A DNA stretch of 64,000 nucleotides from Opitutaceae bacterium. Lineage in GTDB: Bacteria; Verrucomicrobiota; Verrucomicrobiia; Opitutales; Opitutaceae. Positions 1 through 7,625 of the stretch are shown here, piece after piece (position 1 is the first letter of the stretch; the number at the start of each line of letters is the position of its first letter). A program made the position numbers and the translations under genes. The DNA is taken from assembly GCA_041395105.1 (NCBI GenBank), contig JAWLBB010000001.1:558001-622000 (forward strand), written 5' to 3'. Under the pieces are notes generated by a model. The model was given only the letters and a program-made list of their open reading frames with translations. It did not search any database and had not been told where the DNA came from.

Positions 1-210
1 CCCTCTGCGCCGGAGTTTGTCCAATACATCAATCCGCGGGACTTTGATCCTGATCTGGAAGGAACTGCCATCGGGGATCTTGGTCCCGAGGGTCTGGTCT
101 TCATCCCGGCCTGGCAGAGTCCGATCTGGCGGCCGCTGCTTGGTGTGGCCAACGAGATCAGCGGTACCGTTACCCTTTACCGCATTGATGCGATCTGGGG
201 TCGACGTTAA
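1..210 (+). CDS. C-terminal end of a choice-of-anchor I family protein (partial)
   Basis: The frame is open from the window edge and ends at TAA 208-210, giving the last 69 residues of a protein that starts upstream. The tail reads DLGPEGLVFIP, then RPLLGVANEISGTVTLYRID, which matches the end of the secreted beta-propeller, alkaline-phosphatase-like proteins called choice-of-anchor I. In that family this segment closes the propeller, often before an anchor domain; here the protein stops without an obvious anchor. A strong terminator follows 30 bp later, so it is probably the last gene of its transcript. Substrate and catalytic activity cannot be judged from the fragment. Confidence 0.7.
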   Translation, partial: PSAPEFVQYINPRDFDPDLEGTAIGDLGPEGLVFIPAWQSPIWRPLLGVANEISGTVTLYRIDAIWGRR

Positions 211-240
211 ATCTTGGGCCTGAAGAGGGGTTCGCTGCCC

Positions 241-276
241 GGGGCCTGCGTCGTTCGCGACGCAGGCCCCTTTTTT
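241..276 (+). terminator. Rho-independent terminator
   Basis: A perfect 13-bp stem (GGGGCCTGCGTCG, 241-253) closes on a TTCG tetraloop (254-257) and is followed by six T residues (271-276). It sits 30 bp after the stop of the preceding gene and isolates it from the NagB fusion downstream. Confidence 0.95.
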
Positions 277-329
277 CGGCCACGTTTCCACTTGTGAAGC
301 AGCCGGACCGGCCGCAGAAAGGAGGTGCC

Positions 330-2294
330 GTGAACGATTCAGAATTGCAGGCAAAACCGCGGACCCCGCGCGCAGTCGTGTCCAGCGAAAGTGAGCAGCT
401 TGAGCGGATCAGGACCTGCGTCTTTCCCGACGCCGGGAGCGGGTCCGTCGATGTCGCCCACCAAATGGCCCGGTTGATCCGGGAGCGCGGCGACGCAGGC
501 CGGACCACCGTGCTGGGGCTGGCCACCGGCTCCTCCCCCATCCGGGTCTATGAGGAACTCTGCCGCCTCCATCGGGAGGAAGGCCTCTCCTTTGCGCGGG
601 TGGTCACCTTCAATCTGGACGAATACTACCCGATGGATCCGGATGAATTGCAGAGCTACGTGCGCTTCATGCACGAACACCTCTTCGACCACATCGATAT
701 CCGGCCGGAGAATATCCACATTCCGGACGGGCGCCTGGACCGGGCCGATGTCTATGATTATTGCCAGGACTACGAACGCCTGATTGCCGAAGCCGGCGGG
801 ATCGACCTGCAGCTCCTGGGTATCGGCCGTACCGGCCATATCGGCTTTAATGAACCGGGCTCGACCCGGGAGTCGCGCACCCGGATGGTCACCCTGGATC
901 GCTTGACCCGGATGGACGCGGCGGCTGATTTCTTCGGAGAATCCAATGTGCCCCGGCGTGCCATCACCATGGGGGTGGGGACGATTATGGAGGCCCGCGA
1001 GCTGATCCTCCTGGCCTGGGGCGAGGCCAAGGCCGCGGTCGTCCAGAAGGCCGTGGAGGGACCCGTCACGGAATCCATCACCGCGAGTTTTCTCCAATCT
1101 CATCCGGACGTCAGCTTTGTCCTCGACTCCGCGGCCGCTTCGGAACTGACCCGCTTCCGCCGTCCCTGGCTGGTCACCCAATGCGAATGGTCCAACCGGA
1201 TGACCCGCCGCGCCGTCGTCTGGCTGAGTCATTCGCTGGGCAAGCCCATCCTGAAGCTGACCGATGCCGATTACTCCGAGCACGGGGCGGGGGATCTGGT
1301 GACCGAGCAGGGTCCGGCCTACACCATCAATATCCGGGTCTTCAATGAGCTGCAGCATACCATCTCGGGGTGGCCCGGCGGGAAGCCTCATGCCGACGAC
1401 AGCAATCGACCGGAGCGGGCACTTCCCTTTCCCAAGAAGGCCCTCGTCCTCGTCCCGGAGCCGGCCGGCGACGTCATCGGCATGGGGGGAACGATCCGCC
1501 GCCTGGTCGAACAGGGGCATGAGGTGCATGTTGCCTACCTGACCTCGGGCGGCAAGCTGGTCTCGGATCCGGAGGCCCGGCGCTTTGTCGATTTCATCCT
1601 CGGGATCGGTGGTCTGATGGGCGATGCCAACGAGGCTTTGCGGGGCTTTGCGTCGCAGGCAAGACGGGATCTCGACGGCAAGCGCCCCGGGGTGGTCGAT
1701 TCGACGGCCGTCCGCCGGATCAAGGGACTCATCCGGCAAGGTGAGGCCAGGGCGGCGATCAGACTCTGTGGGGTCGACGATGCGAACATCGATTTCCTCG
1801 AGCTGCCGTTCTACGACACCGGGCGCAGCCGCAACAATCCCCTTTCCGCTGAAGACATCGACCCGCTGATCGCTTTGCTGGAAACCATCCAGCCCCAGCA
1901 GGTCTTCGTCCCGGGTGACCTGCAGAACCCCGGTTCAACCCGGCGGATGAGCTTTGAGGCCATTGAGAACGCCATGAAATCGCTGGCCTGCCGGAAGGCG
2001 TCCTGGCTGAACGATTGCTGGTTCTGGGTTTATCCGGAGGGTTGGCGGGAATGGGATCTGGACGAGATCGACATGGCGGTTCCAGTCAGTCCGGATGAAC
2101 TCGATCGCAAGAGCGAGGCGATCTACCAGCACCAGTCGCAGAAGAGCCCGACGCCCAGCGGGGCGCGAGGTTCGGGTGAATTCTGGCAGCGGGCCGAGGC
2201 GGTCAACCGGGCCCTGGCCGAACGTTACGATCGGTGCGGGCTCGCCGAATACGAGGGGATCGAGGTCTTTCGTCGCTGGAAGCCCTTTGAGTGA
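330..2294 (+). CDS. nagB: Glucosamine-6-phosphate deaminase fused to a PIG-L-type domain
   Basis: The first ~280 of 654 residues are a NagB domain, which converts glucosamine-6-phosphate to fructose-6-phosphate and ammonia. Visible are the phosphate-binding GLATGSSP, the NLDEY catalytic Asp (D97) and GRTGHIGFNEPGS with H170 and E175. The Asp that precedes the His in E. coli NagB is Thr here (T168), which I recall as usual in these long fusions. Residues ~370-560 are a PIG-L/LmbE-like domain, but both zinc motifs are lost: the expected HPDD is PEPAGD (376-381) and the expected DPHGTH is NPGSTR (533-538). GTG 330 is preferred over GTG 294 because AAAGGAGGT lies at 318-326. The gene converges on the membrane protein at 2303. 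Confidence 0.88.
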   Translation: MNDSELQAKPRTPRAVVSSESEQLERIRTCVFPDAGSGSVDVAHQMARLIRERGDAGRTTVLGLATGSSPIRVYEELCRLHREEGLSFARVVTFNLDEYYPMDPDELQSYVRFMHEHLFDHIDIRPENIHIPDGRLDRADVYDYCQDYERLIAEAGGIDLQLLGIGRTGHIGFNEPGSTRESRTRMVTLDRLTRMDAAADFFGESNVPRRAITMGVGTIMEARELILLAWGEAKAAVVQKAVEGPVTESITASFLQSHPDVSFVLDSAAASELTRFRRPWLVTQCEWSNRMTRRAVVWLSHSLGKPILKLTDADYSEHGAGDLVTEQGPAYTINIRVFNELQHTISGWPGGKPHADDSNRPERALPFPKKALVLVPEPAGDVIGMGGTIRRLVEQGHEVHVAYLTSGGKLVSDPEARRFVDFILGIGGLMGDANEALRGFASQARRDLDGKRPGVVDSTAVRRIKGLIRQGEARAAIRLCGVDDANIDFLELPFYDTGRSRNNPLSAEDIDPLIALLETIQPQQVFVPGDLQNPGSTRRMSFEAIENAMKSLACRKASWLNDCWFWVYPEGWREWDLDEIDMAVPVSPDELDRKSEAIYQHQSQKSPTPSGARGSGEFWQRAEAVNRALAERYDRCGLAEYEGIEVFRRWKPFE

Positions 2295-2302
2295 AGGTCG
2301 GG

Positions 2303-4699
2303 TCACCTCGCCCGGGTTTGGCGGGTAAGGATGCAGCCGCTGACTCCCGCCAGTCCGTAGGCGAATGCGGCGGTCAGGAAAAGGGCAAGAGTGCCGTGGG
2401 TAACCGAGAGAAGGGCGGCGACCGGGGCGCCGATGACCGATAGAAAGCCGTTGACTGCCCAGGTCCACGGCAGGAGGGCGCGGTGGGCACCTCCGAGCTG
2501 GGCGATCAGTCTCGGAAAGGGCATTCCCATGATGAATCCCGCCACCGAAGCGGCCGAGGCGAAGACGACAAGATTCAGAAACGGAGTCGGCAGGATCCAT
2601 CGGGCGGCGAGGGGTGCCATGGCAGTGAAGAAAACTGCCAGAATGACAGCGGGTCCGGCGGGTCCGAATCCCACGTGAACCCGTCTTTGCCCGAACCAAC
2701 TGCCTGCGCCGGCGGCCAGCAGGATGGTGGCGAGGATGGCGGAAGCGGCGAGTATGGGATTGCCGGTGAAGAAGACCGCCCGGTGGATCAGGCCGATTTC
2801 CGCGAGGATGAAGCCGAGCCCCAACCCGGCCGCACAGCCGAACGCTGAAGCCGTCACCCGGGCGGGAGCCCGAGGCGCGTGGCGGCCGATCCAGGGAATC
2901 GCAATCAATATCGAGCCCAGGAGGAAGAGCTGCACCAGGGAGATGAGGACGATGGGCAGCCCCAGTTCGAGATAGGCGAGACTGCGCAGGTCGACGGTGC
3001 TCAGGAGTCTCGGGATCTGGCGGATCCGTATGAACTGGGAAAAGTAGGGGCAGTCATCGGAGGGCGGGCCCAGTCGAAACAGTCCGCCCTGCGCCCGGTC
3101 GCTTGAGGGCTGATCAAAGAGTCGCTGGAGGCGGTCGAGGTCGGTGGGGTCAGCGAAGGAATGAAACGGCGCGGGCGACTTTTGCAGGATCGGTTCGGCT
3201 GCCATCAGGTCGAACCCGTGGAGCGCCGCGAAGGATTCGGCGGTGGCCAGATCCCCGGGGCTGAAACCTCCGCGCCGGGCCAGGAGGGTGAGGGTCGACC
3301 AGGTGCGCAGGCCCAGCAGGAGATTGGATGTTTCCGATTCTCCGGCCCGGGCGATTCCCGCCTGCATCGTATTGAGCAGGCGGGGTGCGGATCGCATGGG
3401 ATGATCAATCGGCACGGTGGCGATCAGGATGCCTCCGTCCTTGAGTAGCGACCATGCAGTGGCGATGGCCTCGCTCGTGAAGAGTGGTTGTTCACTCAAG
3501 GCACCCAGCCCCACCGAGCCGGACGGGGAACCCGGAGAGGGGAACCGGATCAGGGCGGCCCGGCCCGTTGCGGATTCGAGGTAGGCCCTTGGTTCCGATA
3601 GGACGAGGTTCGCATTTCCGATGAATCGATCGGGAAGTCCAACCAGCCGCGGGTGCCGGAAGACCAGGGTGACGTCCGCCCCCTCCGTCTTCGACCAGGC
3701 AGAACCCGCCAGGGTTGTCTCCGGTTCGAGGATCCAGACAGGTCCGGGTTCCACCAGTTTTTCGAGCACCCCCTCCGGGGTGTGCGACCAGAGCGATCCG
3801 ATCTCCGAATCGGTCCGGACGAGGGAGAGAATCGCATCGCCGTTGACGAGGACAGCCTCCACCGGTGGCAGAGTGCCCGGGTAGTTGAGGTCGAGCGGTG
3901 TACTCAGCCTGAGAGCGGGAGATCGAAGCCTCTGGTAGACACCGTGGGCACTCGGGGCCGTTTCGAGAATGGTGGCCTCGGGCAGGGACATCATCCTTGA
4001 AATGTCCTTGTAAGGAGAGACAGGCAGCGGGAAGGGCCGGACCGTGAGAAACACACCAAGCAGGAGGATCGCGCAGGTCCGGATCCGAGCGCTGCGTCCG
4101 GCTTGTCCAAGAGTGACCAGACTGCCGATCGCAGCCAGAGAGGCGGGGACGATCAAAGCCTGAATCGGTGTCAGGAAGTTGAGAAGGGCGGGCGTGATCA
4201 AGGCGCCCAGGGCGGATGCCGAGAGATTGATTCCGTAATTGATGCCGGCCCGGCTGGGCGTTCGGAGCAGAATTGTCGCAATGACCAGCGCGCCGGAGGT
4301 GAAGGGCAGGAGAAGTAGGCCCTGAATGGCAATCGGTCCGGTCCAGGTCGCGGAGTCGGAGAAGATGCCATAGAGATCGATCTGAAAAGGACCCGCCCCG
4401 GCCAGGGCAACCACTCCCAGCATGGAGGTTGCACTGAAAGCGGCCAGTGTCGAAAGGGCGCTGCGTTCGGCCAACCTCCGCCCCAAGGCCCGGACCGTCA
4501 GCAGCGTCCCGCTGAGGCCGAAACCCAGAAGGGCGAACGAGATGACGAGGTAGGCAAAATGGTACCAGACAACGGCCGCCAGCAACTGCATCAGGATGAC
4601 CTGGTAACAGAGAACGGCGGCGGAAATGCAGGCCAGGGCCAGGCTGTCAGGCGCAGACCGGATGAACGAAACCGGGCGTTCGCCTTCAGCTTCCTCCAT
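2303..4699 (-). CDS. Spermidine-synthase-like integral membrane protein
   Basis: About 798 residues with three parts: an N-terminal block of six or so hydrophobic segments, a soluble middle of about 350 residues, and a C-terminal block of membrane segments. The middle has the spacing of a spermidine-synthase/SAM-fold domain, with LSEPRAYLES, then LFTSEAIATAWSLLKDGGIL, but no clean SAM-binding glycine motif. It belongs with the large bacterial membrane proteins annotated as fused spermidine synthases, whose reaction is mostly unknown. ATG 4699 overlaps the end of the methyltransferase gene by 14 nt, suggesting translational coupling; a longer reading from 4771 is possible but adds residues that do not look like a membrane-protein N-terminus. 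Confidence 0.6.
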   Translation of the reverse strand: MEEAEGERPVSFIRSAPDSLALACISAAVLCYQVILMQLLAAVVWYHFAYLVISFALLGFGLSGTLLTVRALGRRLAERSALSTLAAFSATSMLGVVALAGAGPFQIDLYGIFSDSATWTGPIAIQGLLLLPFTSGALVIATILLRTPSRAGINYGINLSASALGALITPALLNFLTPIQALIVPASLAAIGSLVTLGQAGRSARIRTCAILLLGVFLTVRPFPLPVSPYKDISRMMSLPEATILETAPSAHGVYQRLRSPALRLSTPLDLNYPGTLPPVEAVLVNGDAILSLVRTDSEIGSLWSHTPEGVLEKLVEPGPVWILEPETTLAGSAWSKTEGADVTLVFRHPRLVGLPDRFIGNANLVLSEPRAYLESATGRAALIRFPSPGSPSGSVGLGALSEQPLFTSEAIATAWSLLKDGGILIATVPIDHPMRSAPRLLNTMQAGIARAGESETSNLLLGLRTWSTLTLLARRGGFSPGDLATAESFAALHGFDLMAAEPILQKSPAPFHSFADPTDLDRLQRLFDQPSSDRAQGGLFRLGPPSDDCPYFSQFIRIRQIPRLLSTVDLRSLAYLELGLPIVLISLVQLFLLGSILIAIPWIGRHAPRAPARVTASAFGCAAGLGLGFILAEIGLIHRAVFFTGNPILAASAILATILLAAGAGSWFGQRRVHVGFGPAGPAVILAVFFTAMAPLAARWILPTPFLNLVVFASAASVAGFIMGMPFPRLIAQLGGAHRALLPWTWAVNGFLSVIGAPVAALLSVTHGTLALFLTAAFAYGLAGVSGCILTRQTRAR

Positions 4700-5387
4700 T
4701 CCGGACAAAGGGGACGAATCGAACCGGAAGCAGCCGCTGGGTCCTGGTCCTGCCGTCTTCCCGGGAGACACGGACCAGGTATTGGGTCCCGAGGGGAGGA
4801 CCGACCGGGATGATCAGAACCCCGTCATTCGCCAGTTGAGATAGCAGTGGGGGAGGGATGGCTTCGGCCGCCGCGGTTACGATGATCGCATCAAACGGCG
4901 CGGCTTCTTCCCAACCGTAGTAGCCGTCACCGGATCGGAGCACGACCCTTCCGTAGCCTGCGTCCCTGAGGGCCTCTGCCGCCCGCCTGGCCAGTGCTCC
5001 GATGATCTCGATCGAGTATACTTTGACTCCGGCCTCAGCCAGAACCGCAGCCTGGTAGCCCGATCCGGTTCCGATCTCCAGTACCTTCATTCCCGAACGC
5101 GGGCCGATCAATTCGGTCATATAGGCCACGATATAGGGCTGGGAGATTGTCTGCCCGAACCCGATGGGCAAGGGGCGGTCCTCGTAGGCGTGGTCACGCA
5201 GACTCTCGGGGACGAATGCATGACGTGGTGTATTCCGCATGGCGGAAATCACTACCGGATCCTCAATGCCTCTGCGCACGATCTGGTCGCGAACCATCAC
5301 GGCCCGCTCAGCCATGCTCTCGGCGGCATCCGGCGCTCCCCGGCACGGGATAGCCGTCGCGGCCAGGACAAGAAGCAACCGCCACAT
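4686..5387 (-). CDS. pcm: Protein-L-isoaspartate O-methyltransferase, probably exported
   Basis: 233 residues. It repairs proteins by methylating isoaspartyl residues with SAM. Conserved landmarks are PRHAFVPE, the GQTISQPYIVAYMTE active-site strip, the SAM motif VLEIGTGSGYQAAVLAE and the FDAIIVTAAAEAIPPPLLSQL region. The N-terminus (MWRLLLVLAATAIPCRG) reads as a cleavable signal peptide, so the enzyme probably acts in the periplasm, unlike cytosolic E. coli Pcm. It is the first gene of a two-gene minus-strand unit and overlaps the spermidine-synthase-like membrane protein. The divergent isomerase gene starts 142 bp away. Confidence 0.9.
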   Translation of the reverse strand: MWRLLLVLAATAIPCRGAPDAAESMAERAVMVRDQIVRRGIEDPVVISAMRNTPRHAFVPESLRDHAYEDRPLPIGFGQTISQPYIVAYMTELIGPRSGMKVLEIGTGSGYQAAVLAEAGVKVYSIEIIGALARRAAEALRDAGYGRVVLRSGDGYYGWEEAAPFDAIIVTAAAEAIPPPLLSQLANDGVLIIPVGPPLGTQYLVRVSREDGRTRTQRLLPVRFVPFVRNGGS

Positions 5388-5529
5388 GACGGCAGGAGCC
5401 TACCTCACAAACGGGGTGACCGCAAGTCGGCGCAAGGGCTTGTTCCCGCACAGAAACCCGGATTTTCATCGACATTTTCCCGGCATCAGCGTCCGCTGGA
5501 CAAGGCTCGCCCGCACCGGGCGTTTGGAA

Positions 5530-6387
5530 ATGAAATTCGGAGCCCATTCCTATCTCTTCACGCCCAGATGGGACGATTCCCAGCTTGGTATCCTGGATCA
5601 TGCCAAGGATCTTGATCTCGATTTCTTTGAAATCGGCATCGGAGACGACGTGGTCTTCTCGCATCGCAAGACCCGGCTGGCCGCGGAGAAACTCGGCCTG
5701 GAACTGGTGGTGAGTCCGGGCGGGCTCTGGCCGGTCCATTGCGACCTCTCCCTGGATGACAAGGCCTCGCGCCAGGCCGGTCTGGCCTGGCACTGCAAGG
5801 CGATCGACCGCGCAGCCCGGGTCGGCGCAACCGCCTATGCCGGGGCGCTCTATGGGCATCCCGGGACCGTTCTGAAACGACGTCCGCCATTGGGGCAATA
5901 CCAGAGAACGGCCGAAGAGTTGCATCAACTTGCTGAATACGGACGGAAGAAGGATGTCGCCGTGGTCATCGAGCCGATGAGCCACTTCCGGACGCACATG
6001 GTGAACACGCCGGAACAGGTGATGCGTCTCGTCCGCCTGGCGGACCACCCGAATCTGCGGGTATCGCTCGACACTTACCACCTGATCACCGAGATCACCG
6101 ATTTTCACGAGGCCATTCTGACGGTCAGGGACGCCCTTTGGGGAATGCACATGTGTGAGAATAATCGGGGCGTCCCGGGGCCCGGACTGGTGCCCTGGTC
6201 CTCGGTTTTCAAGGGATTGAGGGAAATAAGCTTCGACGGCTACATCCTCTTCGAGGCCTACAATTCCTCGATCGGTGATTTTGCCTTCGAGCGGGCCATG
6301 TTTCACAACGTCTGCCCGGATCCCGCCGTCTTTGTCCAGGATGGGATGAGGTTTATCAGGAAGGGCCTGAGAGGACAGGAGGCCTGA
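5530..6387 (+). CDS. Sugar phosphate isomerase/epimerase (xylose isomerase-like TIM barrel)
   Basis: 285 residues in the AP-endonuclease-2/xylose-isomerase-like barrel family that includes D-tagatose/D-psicose 3-epimerases. The four expected metal ligands can be placed in order: Glu in VVIEPMSHF, Asp in VSLDTYH, His in WGMHMCEN and Glu in ILFEAYN. The start at ATG 5530 (MKFGAHSYLF) is chosen because the barrel begins there; the frame is open further upstream, but that stretch lies over the divergent pcm start and has no family resemblance. The exact ketose substrate cannot be read from the sequence. Confidence 0.8.
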   Translation: MKFGAHSYLFTPRWDDSQLGILDHAKDLDLDFFEIGIGDDVVFSHRKTRLAAEKLGLELVVSPGGLWPVHCDLSLDDKASRQAGLAWHCKAIDRAARVGATAYAGALYGHPGTVLKRRPPLGQYQRTAEELHQLAEYGRKKDVAVVIEPMSHFRTHMVNTPEQVMRLVRLADHPNLRVSLDTYHLITEITDFHEAILTVRDALWGMHMCENNRGVPGPGLVPWSSVFKGLREISFDGYILFEAYNSSIGDFAFERAMFHNVCPDPAVFVQDGMRFIRKGLRGQEA

Positions 6388-6510
6388 GGGGCCTGAGGGG
6401 ACTCGGATGGCTTGCCGGTTTCGGCCCAGGATGGGCCTGACCGTGGTGCGTGCCGTCTGGAATCGGCGATCGGCGGTCAGTGATCAAGCCTGTCGACAAG
6501 GAGGAGCGGC

Positions 6511-6741
6511 TGAAAACAAACCGTAGTGTAGACTGTGGGGTTTTTGCCTCGGAAACAAAACGTAGCAGACTGGAATCGCACTTGGTTGGCAAAGGTTGAG
6601 GGAAGCATGCCGGGCCTCGGCTGTGCTTCCCGACACCATCGAGATGGGCCGGGGCGGGTCGATGGCGCGCCCGGCGCGCCGTTCTGCCTCAACGATCAAC
6701 CCCCTTGACCAAGCGCCATTCCGGCAGACTACGGTTTGTTC
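6511..6741. repeat. MITE-like dispersed repeat, copy 1
   Basis: The end segments AACAAAACGTAGCAGACTGG (from 6555) and, inverted, AACAAACCGTAGTCTGCCGG (6740 back to 6721) form an imperfect terminal inverted repeat. A further direct copy of AACAAACCGTAG sits at 6514-6525. The interior holds GACACCATCGAGATGGGCCG and ends in CAACGATCAACCCCCTTGA. The same order of blocks recurs at 63065-63364. No protein-coding potential was recognised inside. This fills the gap between the isomerase and the diesterase genes, and the last codons of the diesterase gene lie in its right end. Confidence 0.75.
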
Positions 6742-7496
6742 AGGGCGTCCCGCAGGCCCTGCCTCAACCAAGCGGCCCGGTCGGAGGTTATTCCGTCAAT
6801 GCCGACCCGGATCAGTCGGCGCGCAAGAAACCGGTCATTGATCGTCCAGGCGTAAACCTTGAGCCCATGGGACTGGAGGGCGGGAATAATGGCCAGATCG
6901 CTTTCCGCATCCAGGCCCGCGTTGATGGCAGCCAGGCCGTCGGCTCTTGTGATCCGGGCCAGGCGGGACGCCTCCTTGGCCGGATCCTGATCAGGCCGCC
7001 TCTTCAGATCGACGATCCAGCAGGCGTCGCAACGCGGCATGGCCACGGCCGCCGCCAGAAGCACCGGTCGCCGGAACGCGATCAGGGAGACCTGACCGTT
7101 TCGGATCCGACTCCGCCGGATCGCCTTCTGAATCGGGGGCACCGCCTCCGTGCCGACTTTGATCTCAAGAAAAAGACGGCCGCTTTCCGGCACGGTGTCG
7201 AGGACCTCTTCGAGGGTGGGGATCTTCTGCCCGGTCCAGGCGGCACCGCGGCGTCGACCGAAATCGAGGGTTCTCAAATCGGCGAACGATCGACGGCTGA
7301 CCGTCCAGTCCCGCCCGGCCATGTGGCCGGTGGTGGCATTGTGGATGACGACGGGAATCCGGTCGCAGGTCACCCGCACATCGATCTCGACGGCGGGAAC
7401 GCCGCGTTCCCAGGCCAGGTTGACCGAAGCCAGGGTGTTTTCCGGCGCGTCATGAGATTCGCCCCGATGGGCGATGATAAGCGGGTTGCGGGTCAT
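6729..7496 (-). CDS. Glycerophosphodiester phosphodiesterase family protein
   Basis: 255 residues in the GDPD TIM-barrel family, which hydrolyses glycerophosphodiesters to glycerol-3-phosphate and an alcohol. The start IIAHRGESHDAPENT carries the catalytic HRG..PENT motif; VEIDVRVTCDRIPVVIHN carries the metal-binding Glu/Asp and second catalytic His, followed by Asn where most members have Asp; LFLEIK supplies the third metal ligand. No signal peptide is seen, so it is probably cytoplasmic. The final residues (LNKP) and the TAG stop are encoded by the terminal inverted repeat of the adjacent dispersed element, so its original 3' end may have been replaced. Confidence 0.85.
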   Translation of the reverse strand: MTRNPLIIAHRGESHDAPENTLASVNLAWERGVPAVEIDVRVTCDRIPVVIHNATTGHMAGRDWTVSRRSFADLRTLDFGRRRGAAWTGQKIPTLEEVLDTVPESGRLFLEIKVGTEAVPPIQKAIRRSRIRNGQVSLIAFRRPVLLAAAVAMPRCDACWIVDLKRRPDQDPAKEASRLARITRADGLAAINAGLDAESDLAIIPALQSHGLKVYAWTINDRFLARRLIRVGIDGITSDRAAWLRQGLRDALNKP

Positions 7497-7625
7497 TCCT
7501 CAGAATCCACCGGTTGAAGTCGAAATCAAGTCAGTCCTGTAACCTACCTTTTAGGTTCTCATCGGGAAATCGTCATTCCCGACCTTCTCCCTTGCCCCGG
7601 TCGGCCGGTTGGGGATGCTGGGCGG

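Noticed and set aside
7541..7557. AACCTA...TAGGTT hairpin as a terminator or riboswitch
   Set aside because: Short stem, no T tract, and no extended conserved structure; not enough to call.
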